In this document: in pieces, positions 8,239 to 16,638 of the stretch | Layout of the letters: each line of letters begins with the position of its first letter | How positions within the stretch are numbered: the stretch's first letter is position 1 | The notes under the pieces: model-generated | Databases searched by the model: none | What the model was told of the DNA's origin: nothing | The model's input: the letters and a program-made list of their open reading frames with translations, nothing else | Made by a program: the position numbers and the translations under genes | DNA from: Myxococcales bacterium | GTDB lineage: Bacteria; Myxococcota_A; Polyangia; Nannocystales; Nannocystaceae | Assembly: GCA_020633335.1 (NCBI GenBank) | Contig: JACKDU010000011.1 | Location: 124,001 to 188,000, forward strand | Reading direction: 5' to 3' | Length of the DNA stretch: 64,000 bases

Positions 8239-9651
8239 ATGCCGATCATCCGACCCAAGCTCAGCCGCCGCGCCTTCATCACCGGGATCGGCGGGGCCGT
8301 CGTCGCCCTGCCCTTCCTCGAGAGCCTCCTGCCGCGGGGCAAGGAGGCCCGGGCCGCCGCCGAGCGCCCGCGCTTCGCGGTCTTCGTCCGCCAGGCCAAC
8401 GGCGTCGCCCAGGCCGACGGCGACGAGCCCGAGCGCTTCTGGCCGAGCGCCCTCGGCCCGGTGACCTACGAGAGCCTGACGACCACCGACTCCGACCGCG
8501 CGGTCGCCGAGCTCGCTGACTTCGCCGACAAGCTCCTGATGGTCCGCGGCACCCGCTTCGCCTTCCCGGGCAACGGCTGCGGCCACTCCGGCGGCGGCAA
8601 CCAGTGCCTGACCGCGGCCAAGGTCTCCGACATGCCCTCGGGCAACCTCTCGCTGGCGATGGGCGAGTCGGTCGACAACCGGATCGCCACCGCCCTCAAC
8701 CCGGCGAGCAACCCCGACCCGCTCACCCTCTACTCCGGGCGGATGGCCGGCTACATCAACGAGGTGCTCTCGTACCGCGGCCCCAAGGACCTGCGGGCGG
8801 CCGATCGCAACCCCTGGAGCGTCTACACCAAGATGGTCGGGATCAACCAGCTCCCGGAGGAGATCGCCGCCCGGATCACCGCCCGCCGGATGAGCGTCAA
8901 CGACCTCGTCCGCGAGCAGATGCAGTCGTTGATGTCGAGCCCCGACCTCTCGATGGCCGACCGCGATCGCCTGCAGATCCACTTCGACGCGATCCGCGAC
9001 GTCGAGGTCGAGCTCCTCTGCGAGCTCCCGGGGGCCGACGAGCTCGCGGCGATGGAGGCCCAACAGGACTACAGCGGCGCCGACGAGCTGATGCAGACGA
9101 TCACCAAGATGCAGATGAACCTGATCGCGCTCGCCTTCGCCTGCGACTACACGCGGGCGGCGACCCTGCAGATCGGCGACGGCAACGACAGCACCCAGTA
9201 CACGATCGACGGCGAGAAGCTCCCGCGCTACCACCAGATCTCCCACCGGATCTACTCCGACGGCTCGGAGGGCGACCCGATCCCCGACGCCCAGGGGAAG
9301 CACCACGTCATCGATCGTGAGCACGCGAAGATGTTCCGCCACCTCCTCGAGCGGCTCTCGATGTACACGACCGATGAGGGGACCCTCCTCGACGACTCGG
9401 TGGCGATCTGGTGCAACGACCTCGGCGCCGGGGTCTCGCACACCTACAAGAACGTCCCCTGGGTCTGCGCGGGCTCCTGCGGCGGCTTCCTCAAGACCGG
9501 CCAGTACATTGACGCTGGCAACGTCACCCACAACAAATTCCACAACACGATCCTCTCGGCGGTCGGCCTGACCAACGGCCAGGGCGAGTACGTCGACGAC
9601 TTCGGCGACCCCGAGCTCGAGCCGGGGGTGATCCCGGAGATGATCGCCTAG
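8239..9651 (+). CDS. DUF1552 family protein with twin-arginine signal
   Basis: This is a 470-residue DUF1552 protein, the usual genomic partner of DUF1592 proteins. The N-terminus KLSRRAFITGIGGAVVALPFLESLLP is a clear twin-arginine signal (Arg10-Arg11), so it is exported folded, probably after binding a cofactor or metal in the cytoplasm. The mature part has family-like segments such as GCGHSGGGNQCLT, HFDAIRDVEVEL and HHVIDREHAKMFRHLLERL. A ribosome site GGAGAG precedes the ATG. It lies 11 nt after the DUF1592 gene, so the two form an operon. It ends exactly where the convergent HEAT-like gene ends. The family is recognised; the activity is unknown. Confidence 0.9.
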   Translation: MPIIRPKLSRRAFITGIGGAVVALPFLESLLPRGKEARAAAERPRFAVFVRQANGVAQADGDEPERFWPSALGPVTYESLTTTDSDRAVAELADFADKLLMVRGTRFAFPGNGCGHSGGGNQCLTAAKVSDMPSGNLSLAMGESVDNRIATALNPASNPDPLTLYSGRMAGYINEVLSYRGPKDLRAADRNPWSVYTKMVGINQLPEEIAARITARRMSVNDLVREQMQSLMSSPDLSMADRDRLQIHFDAIRDVEVELLCELPGADELAAMEAQQDYSGADELMQTITKMQMNLIALAFACDYTRAATLQIGDGNDSTQYTIDGEKLPRYHQISHRIYSDGSEGDPIPDAQGKHHVIDREHAKMFRHLLERLSMYTTDEGTLLDDSVAIWCNDLGAGVSHTYKNVPWVCAGSCGGFLKTGQYIDAGNVTHNKFHNTILSAVGLTNGQGEYVDDFGDPELEPGVIPEMIA

Positions 9652-10167
9652 CTAGGGCTCGAGGCCGAGGCGGCGGAGGCGATAGCGAAACTCCGCCGCG
9701 ACCTCCGGGTCGCGCGACGCGGCGTGCTCGCGGAGCGCGGCGATCGCCGCGTCGTCGCCGATCTCCGCGAGCGCCCACGAGAACCACTTGGCGATCACCG
9801 CGGGCTCCGAGCAGGTGTACCCCAGGTGATCGAAGCCGGCGGCGAGCGCCCGCCGGAGCGCCGGCACGCTCGCGGGCGAGGCGATCCGCTGGAGCGCCCG
9901 GGTGACCGCCTGGTGGTGGTGGTGGCCCGGGTGGACGAGGAGCGCCTCGAGGAGCTCGCGGTGGGGCGTCGGATCGCCGGCGAGCCAGAGGAGCTCGATC
10001 GCCAGGTCGAGCTCGTCGTCGTCGCCGGCGGCGAGCGCCGCCCGCAGCGTCGCCTCCAGGCGCTCCGGGTCGCGGACCAAGGCGCCCGCCGGGCCGGCGA
10101 GGAGCGCCTCGCGGTCCAGCGCGCCGCCGAGGTGGGCGTCCAGCGCCGCCCGCGTCGCGTCGTCCAT
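9652..10167 (-). CDS. HEAT-repeat-like hypothetical protein
   Basis: This is a 171-residue helical protein, rich in Ala, Leu and Arg, with repeating helix pairs (for example ALQRIASPASVPALRRALAAGFD and ALAEIGDDAAIAALREHAA) that resemble HEAT/PBS-lyase repeats. A His run (PGHHHHQA) is present near residue 80. No signal peptide is seen, so it is likely a cytoplasmic scaffold. It ends back to back with the DUF1552 gene (stop codons adjacent) and is divergent from the PHP-type hydrolase, with only 59 nt between starts. The start is supported by TATCGT 8 nt before the ATG. Confidence 0.75.
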   Translation of the reverse strand: MDDATRAALDAHLGGALDREALLAGPAGALVRDPERLEATLRAALAAGDDDELDLAIELLWLAGDPTPHRELLEALLVHPGHHHHQAVTRALQRIASPASVPALRRALAAGFDHLGYTCSEPAVIAKWFSWALAEIGDDAAIAALREHAASRDPEVAAEFRYRLRRLGLEP

Positions 10168-10175
10168 CGCCGGCG

Positions 10176-10181
10176 ACGATA
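10176..10181 (-). promoter_or_regulatory. leaderless-type -10 element of the HEAT-like gene
   Basis: TATCGT on the minus strand ends 8 nt before the ATG; no Shine-Dalgarno is visible. Confidence 0.5.
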
Positions 10182-10226
10182 CCTCGACTTGCGGACGCGC
10201 GCCCGCGCGCGCGACGATGGCCGGCG

Positions 10227-11945
10227 ATGGCCCGCCGCCGCGCCCCCCACCGCCCTCGCATCGCCGCCGCCCTCGCGCTCGTCGCCCTGGCCGGGTCGCC
10301 GGCGGCCGCCCGCGCCGACTCGGAGATCGTCCTCGAGGGCGAGGTCCCGGCGGGCGAGCCCGACCACTTCTTCCTCGACTTCGAGGTCCCGCCCGGCACC
10401 CTCGAGATCCAGGTCGCCCACGACGACCTCGACGAGGACAACATCCTCGACTGGGGCCTCGAGGATCCCGACGGCTTCCGCGGCTGGGGCGGCGGCAACT
10501 CCGAGGACGCGATCGTCTCCGAGCTCGCGGCGAGCCGCTCCTACCTCGCGGGGCCGATCGCCCCGGGGGCCTGGCGGGTGGTCGTCGGCAAGGCGAAGCT
10601 GGTCAATCAGCCAGCTCCATACAAGGTCACGATCACCCTCCGCGACGCGCCGACCCTGGACTCGCAGACCGAGCGCCAGCCCTACGTCCCCGCCGACCTC
10701 GGCGGCGGCCCCCGCTGGTACGCCGGCGACTTCCACGTCCACTCCCGCGAGAGCGGCGACGCCCAGCCGAGCCTCGACGCGATCGCCGACTTCGCCCGCG
10801 GCCGCGGCCTCGACTTCGCGCTGATCTCCGACCACAACACGATCTCGCAGCTCGACTTCTACGTCGACGCCCAGGGCCGCCACCCCGACTTCCTCTTCCT
10901 GCCGGGGATGGAGTTCACGACCTACGACGGCCACGCGAGCGCGATCGGCGTGACCCAGTGGGTGAACCACCGGATCGGCGCCGAGGGGGCGACGATCGAG
11001 GCGGCCGCCCAGGCGATCATCGACCAGGGCGGGATCATGTCGCCCAACCACCCGGCCTTTGACCTCGGCGATCTCTGCATCGGCTGCGCCTGGGCCCAGC
11101 CCCTCGATCCGGCGATGCTCGGCGCGGTCGAGGTCGCGACCACCGGCCTCGACAAGGCGGGCAAGAGCTTCACCGGCCCGGCGATCAAATTCTGGGACGG
11201 CCTCTGCGCCGAGGGCCACCACCTCGCGGCGATCGGCGGCAGCGACGATCACAAGGGCGGGCAGTCGCAGGGCTTCTTCGACTCGCCGATCGGCGACCCG
11301 ACGACGATGGTCTACGCCGAGTCGCTCTCGGCCGCGGCGATCCTCGCGGGGATCCGCGCCGGTCGGACGGTGGTCAAGCTCCAGGGGCCCGGCGATCCGA
11401 TGATCGAGCTGAGCGCCGCCGACGCGGCGATCGACGGCGACACGATCACCGCCGACGCGGTCACGCTCAAGGCGCGGGTCAGCGGCGCGCCCGCGGGGAG
11501 CAAGCTCCGCTTCGTCCGCAACGGCGCCGGCGTGATCGACATCGACATCACCGGCGATCCCTTCGAGGGGACGATCGACGCGCTCGCGCCGGCCGCCGGC
11601 GAGGATCGCTGGCGGGCCGAGGTCTTCGTCGGCGGCAACCGGCACACGATCACCAGCCACCTCTGGCTCCGCGAGGACCCGGCGAGCAGCGCGACGACCA
11701 CCGGAAGCAGCGGCGGCGAGACGGCGAGCGGCGGGAGCGGGAGCGGGGGAGGGGAGGGGAGCGGCGGCGCCACCACGGGCGCGGCCACGGGCACGAGCGG
11801 CGCCTCCGCGACCGGCGGCGGCGCGGCGGGATCCTCCGGCTGCGCCTGTCGCCAGGGCGATCGCGGCGGCGCCCCGGCGGCGATCGCCCTCGCGTTCGCG
11901 CTCCTGGCTGTGGGCCGCGGACATCGCAGGCGTCCTCTTCGGTGA
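10227..11945 (+). CDS. CehA/McbA-type PHP metallohydrolase with MYXO-CTERM-like tail
   Basis: This is a 572-residue secreted protein. A Sec signal (RIAAALALVALAGSPAAARA) leads into a beta-rich region and then a PHP-like domain of the CehA/McbA type: GDFHVHSRESGD (HxH metal ligands, about residue 170), FALISDHNT, GGIMSPNHP and GGSDDHKGGQ. A Ser/Thr/Gly linker follows. The C-terminus has the layout of the MYXO-CTERM sorting signal: a Cys motif (SSGCACRQG), a hydrophobic helix (AIALAFALLAV) and an Arg cluster (RGHRRR). The product is therefore probably anchored at the cell surface; the substrate is unknown. One copy of the dispersed palindrome is in frame at KLVNQPAP. Confidence 0.85.
   Translation: MARRRAPHRPRIAAALALVALAGSPAAARADSEIVLEGEVPAGEPDHFFLDFEVPPGTLEIQVAHDDLDEDNILDWGLEDPDGFRGWGGGNSEDAIVSELAASRSYLAGPIAPGAWRVVVGKAKLVNQPAPYKVTITLRDAPTLDSQTERQPYVPADLGGGPRWYAGDFHVHSRESGDAQPSLDAIADFARGRGLDFALISDHNTISQLDFYVDAQGRHPDFLFLPGMEFTTYDGHASAIGVTQWVNHRIGAEGATIEAAAQAIIDQGGIMSPNHPAFDLGDLCIGCAWAQPLDPAMLGAVEVATTGLDKAGKSFTGPAIKFWDGLCAEGHHLAAIGGSDDHKGGQSQGFFDSPIGDPTTMVYAESLSAAAILAGIRAGRTVVKLQGPGDPMIELSAADAAIDGDTITADAVTLKARVSGAPAGSKLRFVRNGAGVIDIDITGDPFEGTIDALAPAAGEDRWRAEVFVGGNRHTITSHLWLREDPASSATTTGSSGGETASGGSGSGGGEGSGGATTGAATGTSGASATGGGAAGSSGCACRQGDRGGAPAAIALAFALLAVGRGHRRRPLR
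10597..10616. repeat. dispersed interrupted palindrome (copy 3)
   Basis: Arms AGCTGGTC and AGCCAGCT around AATC (six of eight positions pair). It lies inside the PHP hydrolase gene and creates a run of rare codons AAT, CCA, GCT, CCA. Confidence 0.5.
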
Positions 11946-11973
11946 GCGCCGCCCGGGGGCTCGCGATTTCGCG

Positions 11974-11979
11974 TACCCT
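11974..11979 (+). promoter_or_regulatory. leaderless-type -10 element of the crotonase gene
   Basis: TACCCT ends 7 nt before the ATG at 11987. This supports that start over the in-frame GTG at 11942, which would overlap the preceding gene. Confidence 0.5.
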
Positions 11980-11986
11980 CCCGCCC

Positions 11987-12823
11987 ATGTCCCCCGACCT
12001 CGGAGCGATCGCGGCCCTCCATCCCCGCTACGAAGCCGACCACCGCCTCCTCGTCCTCGAGCTCGAGCACGGCAAGGCGAACGAGATGGGGAGCGAGCAG
12101 CTCGGCGCCCTCGAGGCCCTCTGCGCGCTCCTCGAGGAGGACGCCAGCGTCGCCTGCCTCTGCACCACCAGCCGCCGCCGGAGCCGGAGCGGCAAGCCGA
12201 TCTTCATCGCCGGCGCCAACGTCACCGAGCGGGTCGGCTGGGATGACGCCCGGGTCAAGGCCCACGTCCTCCGTCAGCGGGCGCTGATGCAGCGCCTCCG
12301 CCGGCTCCCCCTCTTCAACGTCGTCCTCAGCCACGGGGTCACCTTCGGCTGGGGCGCTGAGTACGTCCTCACAGCGGACTACGCGCTGGCGACCCCGGAG
12401 GCGAGCTTCGCCCTCCCGGAGACCGGCCTCGGGATCCTCCCGGGCGCCCGCGGCACGGCCGAGCTCGCGCAGGTGGTCGGCCCCGCCCAGGCGCTCCGCC
12501 TCGGCTGCACCGGCGAGGTGATCAGCGGCACGGAGGCCCAACGGATCGGCCTGGTCCAGGAGCTGGTCGACGACGTCGACGCGGGCCTCGCGCGGGTGCG
12601 GGCGCTGGCGGACCTCCTTGTACGGCGTTCTCCGACCGCGGTCGCGGCGTTCAAGCGCGGGCTCCTCGACGGGCTCGGTCGCCCGGAGGAGGAGCGCCTG
12701 GCGATCGAGGCGGCCGCCTACGAGCGCTGCGTCGACAGCGGCGAGGCCGCCCTCGGGCGCCAGAACTTCGCGGCGATCGTCGCCGGTGAGGCCCCTGCAT
12801 GGGGCCCGCGAAAGCTCGAATAA
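11987..12823 (+). CDS. enoyl-CoA hydratase/isomerase family protein
   Basis: This is a 278-residue crotonase-fold protein that would act on an acyl-CoA thioester in the cytoplasm. The oxyanion-hole segment appears as FIAGANVTER (about residue 70), the second conserved glycine region as GVTFGWGAEYVLTADYALA (about 115-135), and the acidic-residue region as FALPETGLGILPG (about 145). The reaction cannot be assigned further. It is downstream of the PHP-type hydrolase but has its own -10-like hexamer. About 195 nt separate it from the kinase gene that follows. Confidence 0.88.
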   Translation: MSPDLGAIAALHPRYEADHRLLVLELEHGKANEMGSEQLGALEALCALLEEDASVACLCTTSRRRSRSGKPIFIAGANVTERVGWDDARVKAHVLRQRALMQRLRRLPLFNVVLSHGVTFGWGAEYVLTADYALATPEASFALPETGLGILPGARGTAELAQVVGPAQALRLGCTGEVISGTEAQRIGLVQELVDDVDAGLARVRALADLLVRRSPTAVAAFKRGLLDGLGRPEEERLAIEAAAYERCVDSGEAALGRQNFAAIVAGEAPAWGPRKLE

Positions 12824-13017
12824 ACAGCGTTCTTAGCGTGTGCTTGGCCGTGGGCCCGATCCCCCGAGGCCTGAAAGATCGCCGGCGAGGACCCGAGGTA
12901 TGAAATAATCCGGCTGCCGATGGCTGGCGAATCGGTTGTTTCGGGGAGCAGGGCGGCTTACCCTCGGCCGCTACCCAGAGAGCGGGCCGCGCCGCCGGGA
13001 GAGCACCGACAGCACCC

Positions 13018-16000
13018 ATGAGCGAGCAAAGCCAGGAGTCGGCGGGCGAGAAGCTGCCCGAGAAGGTCGCCGGCCGCTACCAGATCCGGAGGCTCCTCGG
13101 ACGCGGAGGCTTCGGCGCGGTCTACGAGGCCTACGACGAGCTCGAGGAGCGGCTGGTCGCGCTCAAGGTGATCCGCCACGACATCGAGCTCGGCACCCAG
13201 ACCGGCACCGGCACCGGCTCGTCGGTGGCGATGCGATCGCAGACCCATCCGCCTTCGTCGAGCTCGCGCCTCATCGACCCGCTCCGCAAGACGTCGATGA
13301 TCACGCGGACCTTCTCGGACACCCGGGGCGCGGCCGACGACGTCACCGCCCGCTTCAAGGACGAGTTCCGCCTCCTCACCCAGCTCCACCACCCGAACCT
13401 CGCGGCCGTCTACGACTTCGGCCGGAGCGAGGAGCAGGACTCCTTCTACTTCACCCAGGAGCTGATCCACGGCGAGTCGCTCGGCGACTTCCTCAAGGGC
13501 AAGCCGCGGGAGACCGTCGTCGAGATCTTCGTCCAGCTCGCGCGGGCGCTCGACTACATCCACACCCTCGGCTTCGTCCACGAGGACATCAAGCCGAGCA
13601 ACGTCCTCGTCTGCCCCTCGGAGTCGCCCGGCGGCGCGCCGCAGGCCAAGATCATCGACTTCGGCCTCGCGCGGATGCTCCGGCGGCCGAGCGGGGCGGC
13701 GAGCGACGCCGAGGAGTACGAGGTCCACGGGACCCCCGGCTTCTCGGCGCCGGAGAAGGTCCGCGGCGAGGCGACCGACTCGCGCTCCGACATCTACTCC
13801 CTCGCGGCGACCCTCTACACCGCGATCCGCGGGCAGAAGCCCTTCCCCTCCCGCGACTTCCGCGAGGCCCTGCGCAACCAGGCCGACTGGCGGCCGGAGC
13901 TCGCCGGCGCGGTCCTCCCGAGCGCCGGCCCGGTGATCGCCGAGCTCGTCGGCCGCATGCTCGAGCCCGATCCGAACAAGCGCCCGCAGAGCGCCCGCTC
14001 GGTGGTCCTCGAGCTCCTCCGCCGCGAGAGCGCGCAGATCCACAGCCGCACCGCCAACGCCGAGGATCGCCGGGAATTCGCCCGGGTGCTGGTGGAGCAC
14101 CTCCCCTTCGTCGACCGCGCGGGCTACCTCGACATCCTCCTCACGCGGGCGGTCGAGGTGCTGCGGCCCGAGGCCCAGCAGCAGCAGCGCCTGGCGCCGC
14201 GGGGGAACCGACTCCTCCGCACGGTCTTCGTCGAGGCCCCCGAGGGGATGGGCAAGCAGCGCCTGATGGCCGAGGTCCGCCGCGAGGTCCAGCTCGGCGA
14301 CGGCCACTTCATCGAGAGCAACTGCTGGGGCGGCGAGGGCGGCGTCGGCCCCTTCCCGCCGGTGGTCGTCCAGCTGGCGACCGCCCTCGGCGAGCGCTCG
14401 TCGACGATCCGCCGCTTCCACGAGCTCGTGAAGGCGGCCCGCGAGCGGAGCTCCGACGACGCCGTCAGCGCCCAGATCATCGAGTTCCTGATCTCGGCCG
14501 CGGCCGAGACCCCCTTCGTCCTCCACCTCTCCGACCTCGCCCACGGCGGCGAGAGCGTGCGGACGGTGGTCGACCACCTGGTCCGGGCGATCGATCACAA
14601 CGAGGCGAAGATCCTCCTCTGCGTGACCACCGAGCCCCACCCCAAGCTGAGGCCGCTGATCGAGGGGCTCGGCCGCGAGCAGCTCGCCGAGGTCTGGAAC
14701 CTCCGCCCCTTCGCGACCCGCGAGATGTACGCGGTCCTCCAGGGGATCCTCGGCGACGCGCCGATCCTCGACGACCTGACGGCGATGCTCGAGAAGCTCA
14801 CCGGCGGCCACCCGCTGAGCTTCCGCGAGACCCTGCGGGTGCTCATCGAGGAGTCGATCCTGGTCCGCGACGCCGACTCCTGGGTGCTCCGCGCGTCGTC
14901 GGTCGCCGCCGAGCAGCTCCACAAGAGCCTCGCCCAGCGCTCCGAGTCCCGCCTCGACAGCCTCGGGGTCTCGGCCTGGGAGATCGCCAGCATCCTCTAT
15001 TTGATCGAGGCGCCGATCGAGGAGCTCCAGCTCGCCGAGCTCTCCGATCTCCGCCGGGAGCGCTTCCGCCGGACCCTCGATCGCCTCGAGAGCGAGGGGC
15101 TCATCGTCCGCTCGGCGATCGTCGGCTCCAACCAGATCGCGCTCGCCCACGAGTCGGTCCGCGAGGCGGTGAGGATCCGCTACGGCGAGTCGCTCAACGA
15201 GACCCGCCTCGACCTCGCCGAGCGGATCGAGGAGCTCGAGAGCCCCGACGCCAACCTGATCTACCTCCGCGCCCGCCTCCTCGACGACGCCTCCGACGGC
15301 CTCGAGTCGGCGGATGACCTCGAGGGGGCCGCGAACGCGCTCTTCGCCGCCAACCAGCCCCAGCTCGCGTCGCGGGTGATCGAGCGCCTCTTGATCCGCC
15401 TCCGCCGCTACGGCCGGATCCCGGCGCTCCCGCGCCTCCTCAAGGCGAAGCTCCAGCTCCTCGAGCAGGCGGCCGGCGCCCTCGAGGATCCGCAGCGCGA
15501 GGCCGCGCACTACCAGGCCGGGATCCTGGTCGCCGAGCTCCTCGGCGATCACCGGGCGCAGTCGATCTTCTGGCTCGGCCTCGTCGATCGCTTCGCCCTC
15601 GACACCACCCGCGACGCCGACCGGGCGCTCCAGCGCCTCGAGAACGCCGCGGCCGCCGCCAAGCTCGCGCGCGATCGGATCTTGGAGCTGCGGATCGCGA
15701 TCCGCCGGGCGGAGATCCTCCTCAACGCCGGCGAGATCGAGCAGGCGGTCCGCTACTCCGGCGAGGCGATGCAGATCGTCGACATCGCCGACGCGACCGA
15801 CGCCGACGTGATGCACATCATCGGCGTGCGGATCCGCTGCCTCTCGCTCGCTGGGCACTTCGAGGAGGCCCGCCAGCTCCACGACTTCGCCAAGCCGATC
15901 GCCGCCCGGGTGCCGGTCGTCCACCGCCGCTCGTATCTCTCGGGGATCGCCTTCCTCGCGGTCCTCGGCGGCGAGCCCGAGCGCGCGGTCCCCGAGACCC

Positions 16001-16542
16001 GGCAGGCGATCGACGAGCTCCGGAGCGCCGGCACCACCCGCCTCCTGATCCCGCCCCTCCACAACCTCGGCGATCTCCTCCTCCGCACCGGCCTCTTCGC
16101 CCAGGCCGCCGAGGCCTTCCGCGAGGCGATCCGCCTCTCCGGGCTCCACGGCTACGACTTCCACGTCAACCTCAACCGCGGCTTCCTCGGCTACACGATC
16201 GCGCGGATGGGCGAGGTCGAGGAGGGCGCGGCGATGCTCGCCGAGGCCAAGGCCGGGATGCAGCAGATCCAGGGCGAGCACGTCGCCCAGCAGCAGCTCC
16301 GCCTCCTCGACGCCGAGCTCGCCCATCTGCGTGGGCAGAGTCCGCGGGCGCGCCGCGAGCTCGAGGAGATGCTCGCCGATTTCGAGTCCGCGAAGGAATT
16401 CAGCCTCGCAAACTGGGCCAAGGAGGCCCTGGCCAGGATCGAGCGCGACCGCGGGACCACCTTCATCGAGGCCCCGATCGACCTCGCGGAGGCCGACGTC
16501 GCGCCCGATGAAGAGACCGTCCGCACCAAGCCCGTGCGATAG
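13018..16542 (+). CDS. Ser/Thr protein kinase fused to ATPase-like and TPR domains
   Basis: This is a 1174-residue cytoplasmic kinase with the kinase-STAND-TPR layout seen in PknK-like proteins. The kinase domain (about 20-310) has the glycine loop GRGGFGAVY, the beta-3 Lys50 (VALKVI) and DFG at 214-216. The catalytic loop reads HEDIKPSN (188-195) instead of HRD. A roughly 50-residue Ser/Thr/Arg-rich insertion (59-108) separates beta-3 from helix C. The middle domain has a P-loop-like VEAPEGMGKQR (about 401-411) in which the Walker A Ser/Thr is replaced by Gln. About 380 C-terminal residues form TPR-like helices. A weak ribosome site GGGAGAG precedes the ATG. The second kinase gene follows on the same strand. 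Confidence 0.92.
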   Translation: MSEQSQESAGEKLPEKVAGRYQIRRLLGRGGFGAVYEAYDELEERLVALKVIRHDIELGTQTGTGTGSSVAMRSQTHPPSSSSRLIDPLRKTSMITRTFSDTRGAADDVTARFKDEFRLLTQLHHPNLAAVYDFGRSEEQDSFYFTQELIHGESLGDFLKGKPRETVVEIFVQLARALDYIHTLGFVHEDIKPSNVLVCPSESPGGAPQAKIIDFGLARMLRRPSGAASDAEEYEVHGTPGFSAPEKVRGEATDSRSDIYSLAATLYTAIRGQKPFPSRDFREALRNQADWRPELAGAVLPSAGPVIAELVGRMLEPDPNKRPQSARSVVLELLRRESAQIHSRTANAEDRREFARVLVEHLPFVDRAGYLDILLTRAVEVLRPEAQQQQRLAPRGNRLLRTVFVEAPEGMGKQRLMAEVRREVQLGDGHFIESNCWGGEGGVGPFPPVVVQLATALGERSSTIRRFHELVKAARERSSDDAVSAQIIEFLISAAAETPFVLHLSDLAHGGESVRTVVDHLVRAIDHNEAKILLCVTTEPHPKLRPLIEGLGREQLAEVWNLRPFATREMYAVLQGILGDAPILDDLTAMLEKLTGGHPLSFRETLRVLIEESILVRDADSWVLRASSVAAEQLHKSLAQRSESRLDSLGVSAWEIASILYLIEAPIEELQLAELSDLRRERFRRTLDRLESEGLIVRSAIVGSNQIALAHESVREAVRIRYGESLNETRLDLAERIEELESPDANLIYLRARLLDDASDGLESADDLEGAANALFAANQPQLASRVIERLLIRLRRYGRIPALPRLLKAKLQLLEQAAGALEDPQREAAHYQAGILVAELLGDHRAQSIFWLGLVDRFALDTTRDADRALQRLENAAAAAKLARDRILELRIAIRRAEILLNAGEIEQAVRYSGEAMQIVDIADATDADVMHIIGVRIRCLSLAGHFEEARQLHDFAKPIAARVPVVHRRSYLSGIAFLAVLGGEPERAVPETRQAIDELRSAGTTRLLIPPLHNLGDLLLRTGLFAQAAEAFREAIRLSGLHGYDFHVNLNRGFLGYTIARMGEVEEGAAMLAEAKAGMQQIQGEHVAQQQLRLLDAELAHLRGQSPRARRELEEMLADFESAKEFSLANWAKEALARIERDRGTTFIEAPIDLAEADVAPDEETVRTKPVR

Positions 16543-16638
16543 TCTGGGGGCGCTACAAAGGCCGGCCGTGGACAGGACCATCGGCCGCGTAGCATGCTCA
16601 GGGGCACCCTGGGGCGGAGGAGGCCGAACCACTCGAGG

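Noticed and set aside
12925..12939. Sigma-54-like promoter TGGCGAATCGGTTGT before the 1174-residue kinase gene
   Set aside because: Spacing fits, but the essential GC of the -12 element is GT and the site is one of many weak matches expected in GC-rich DNA.
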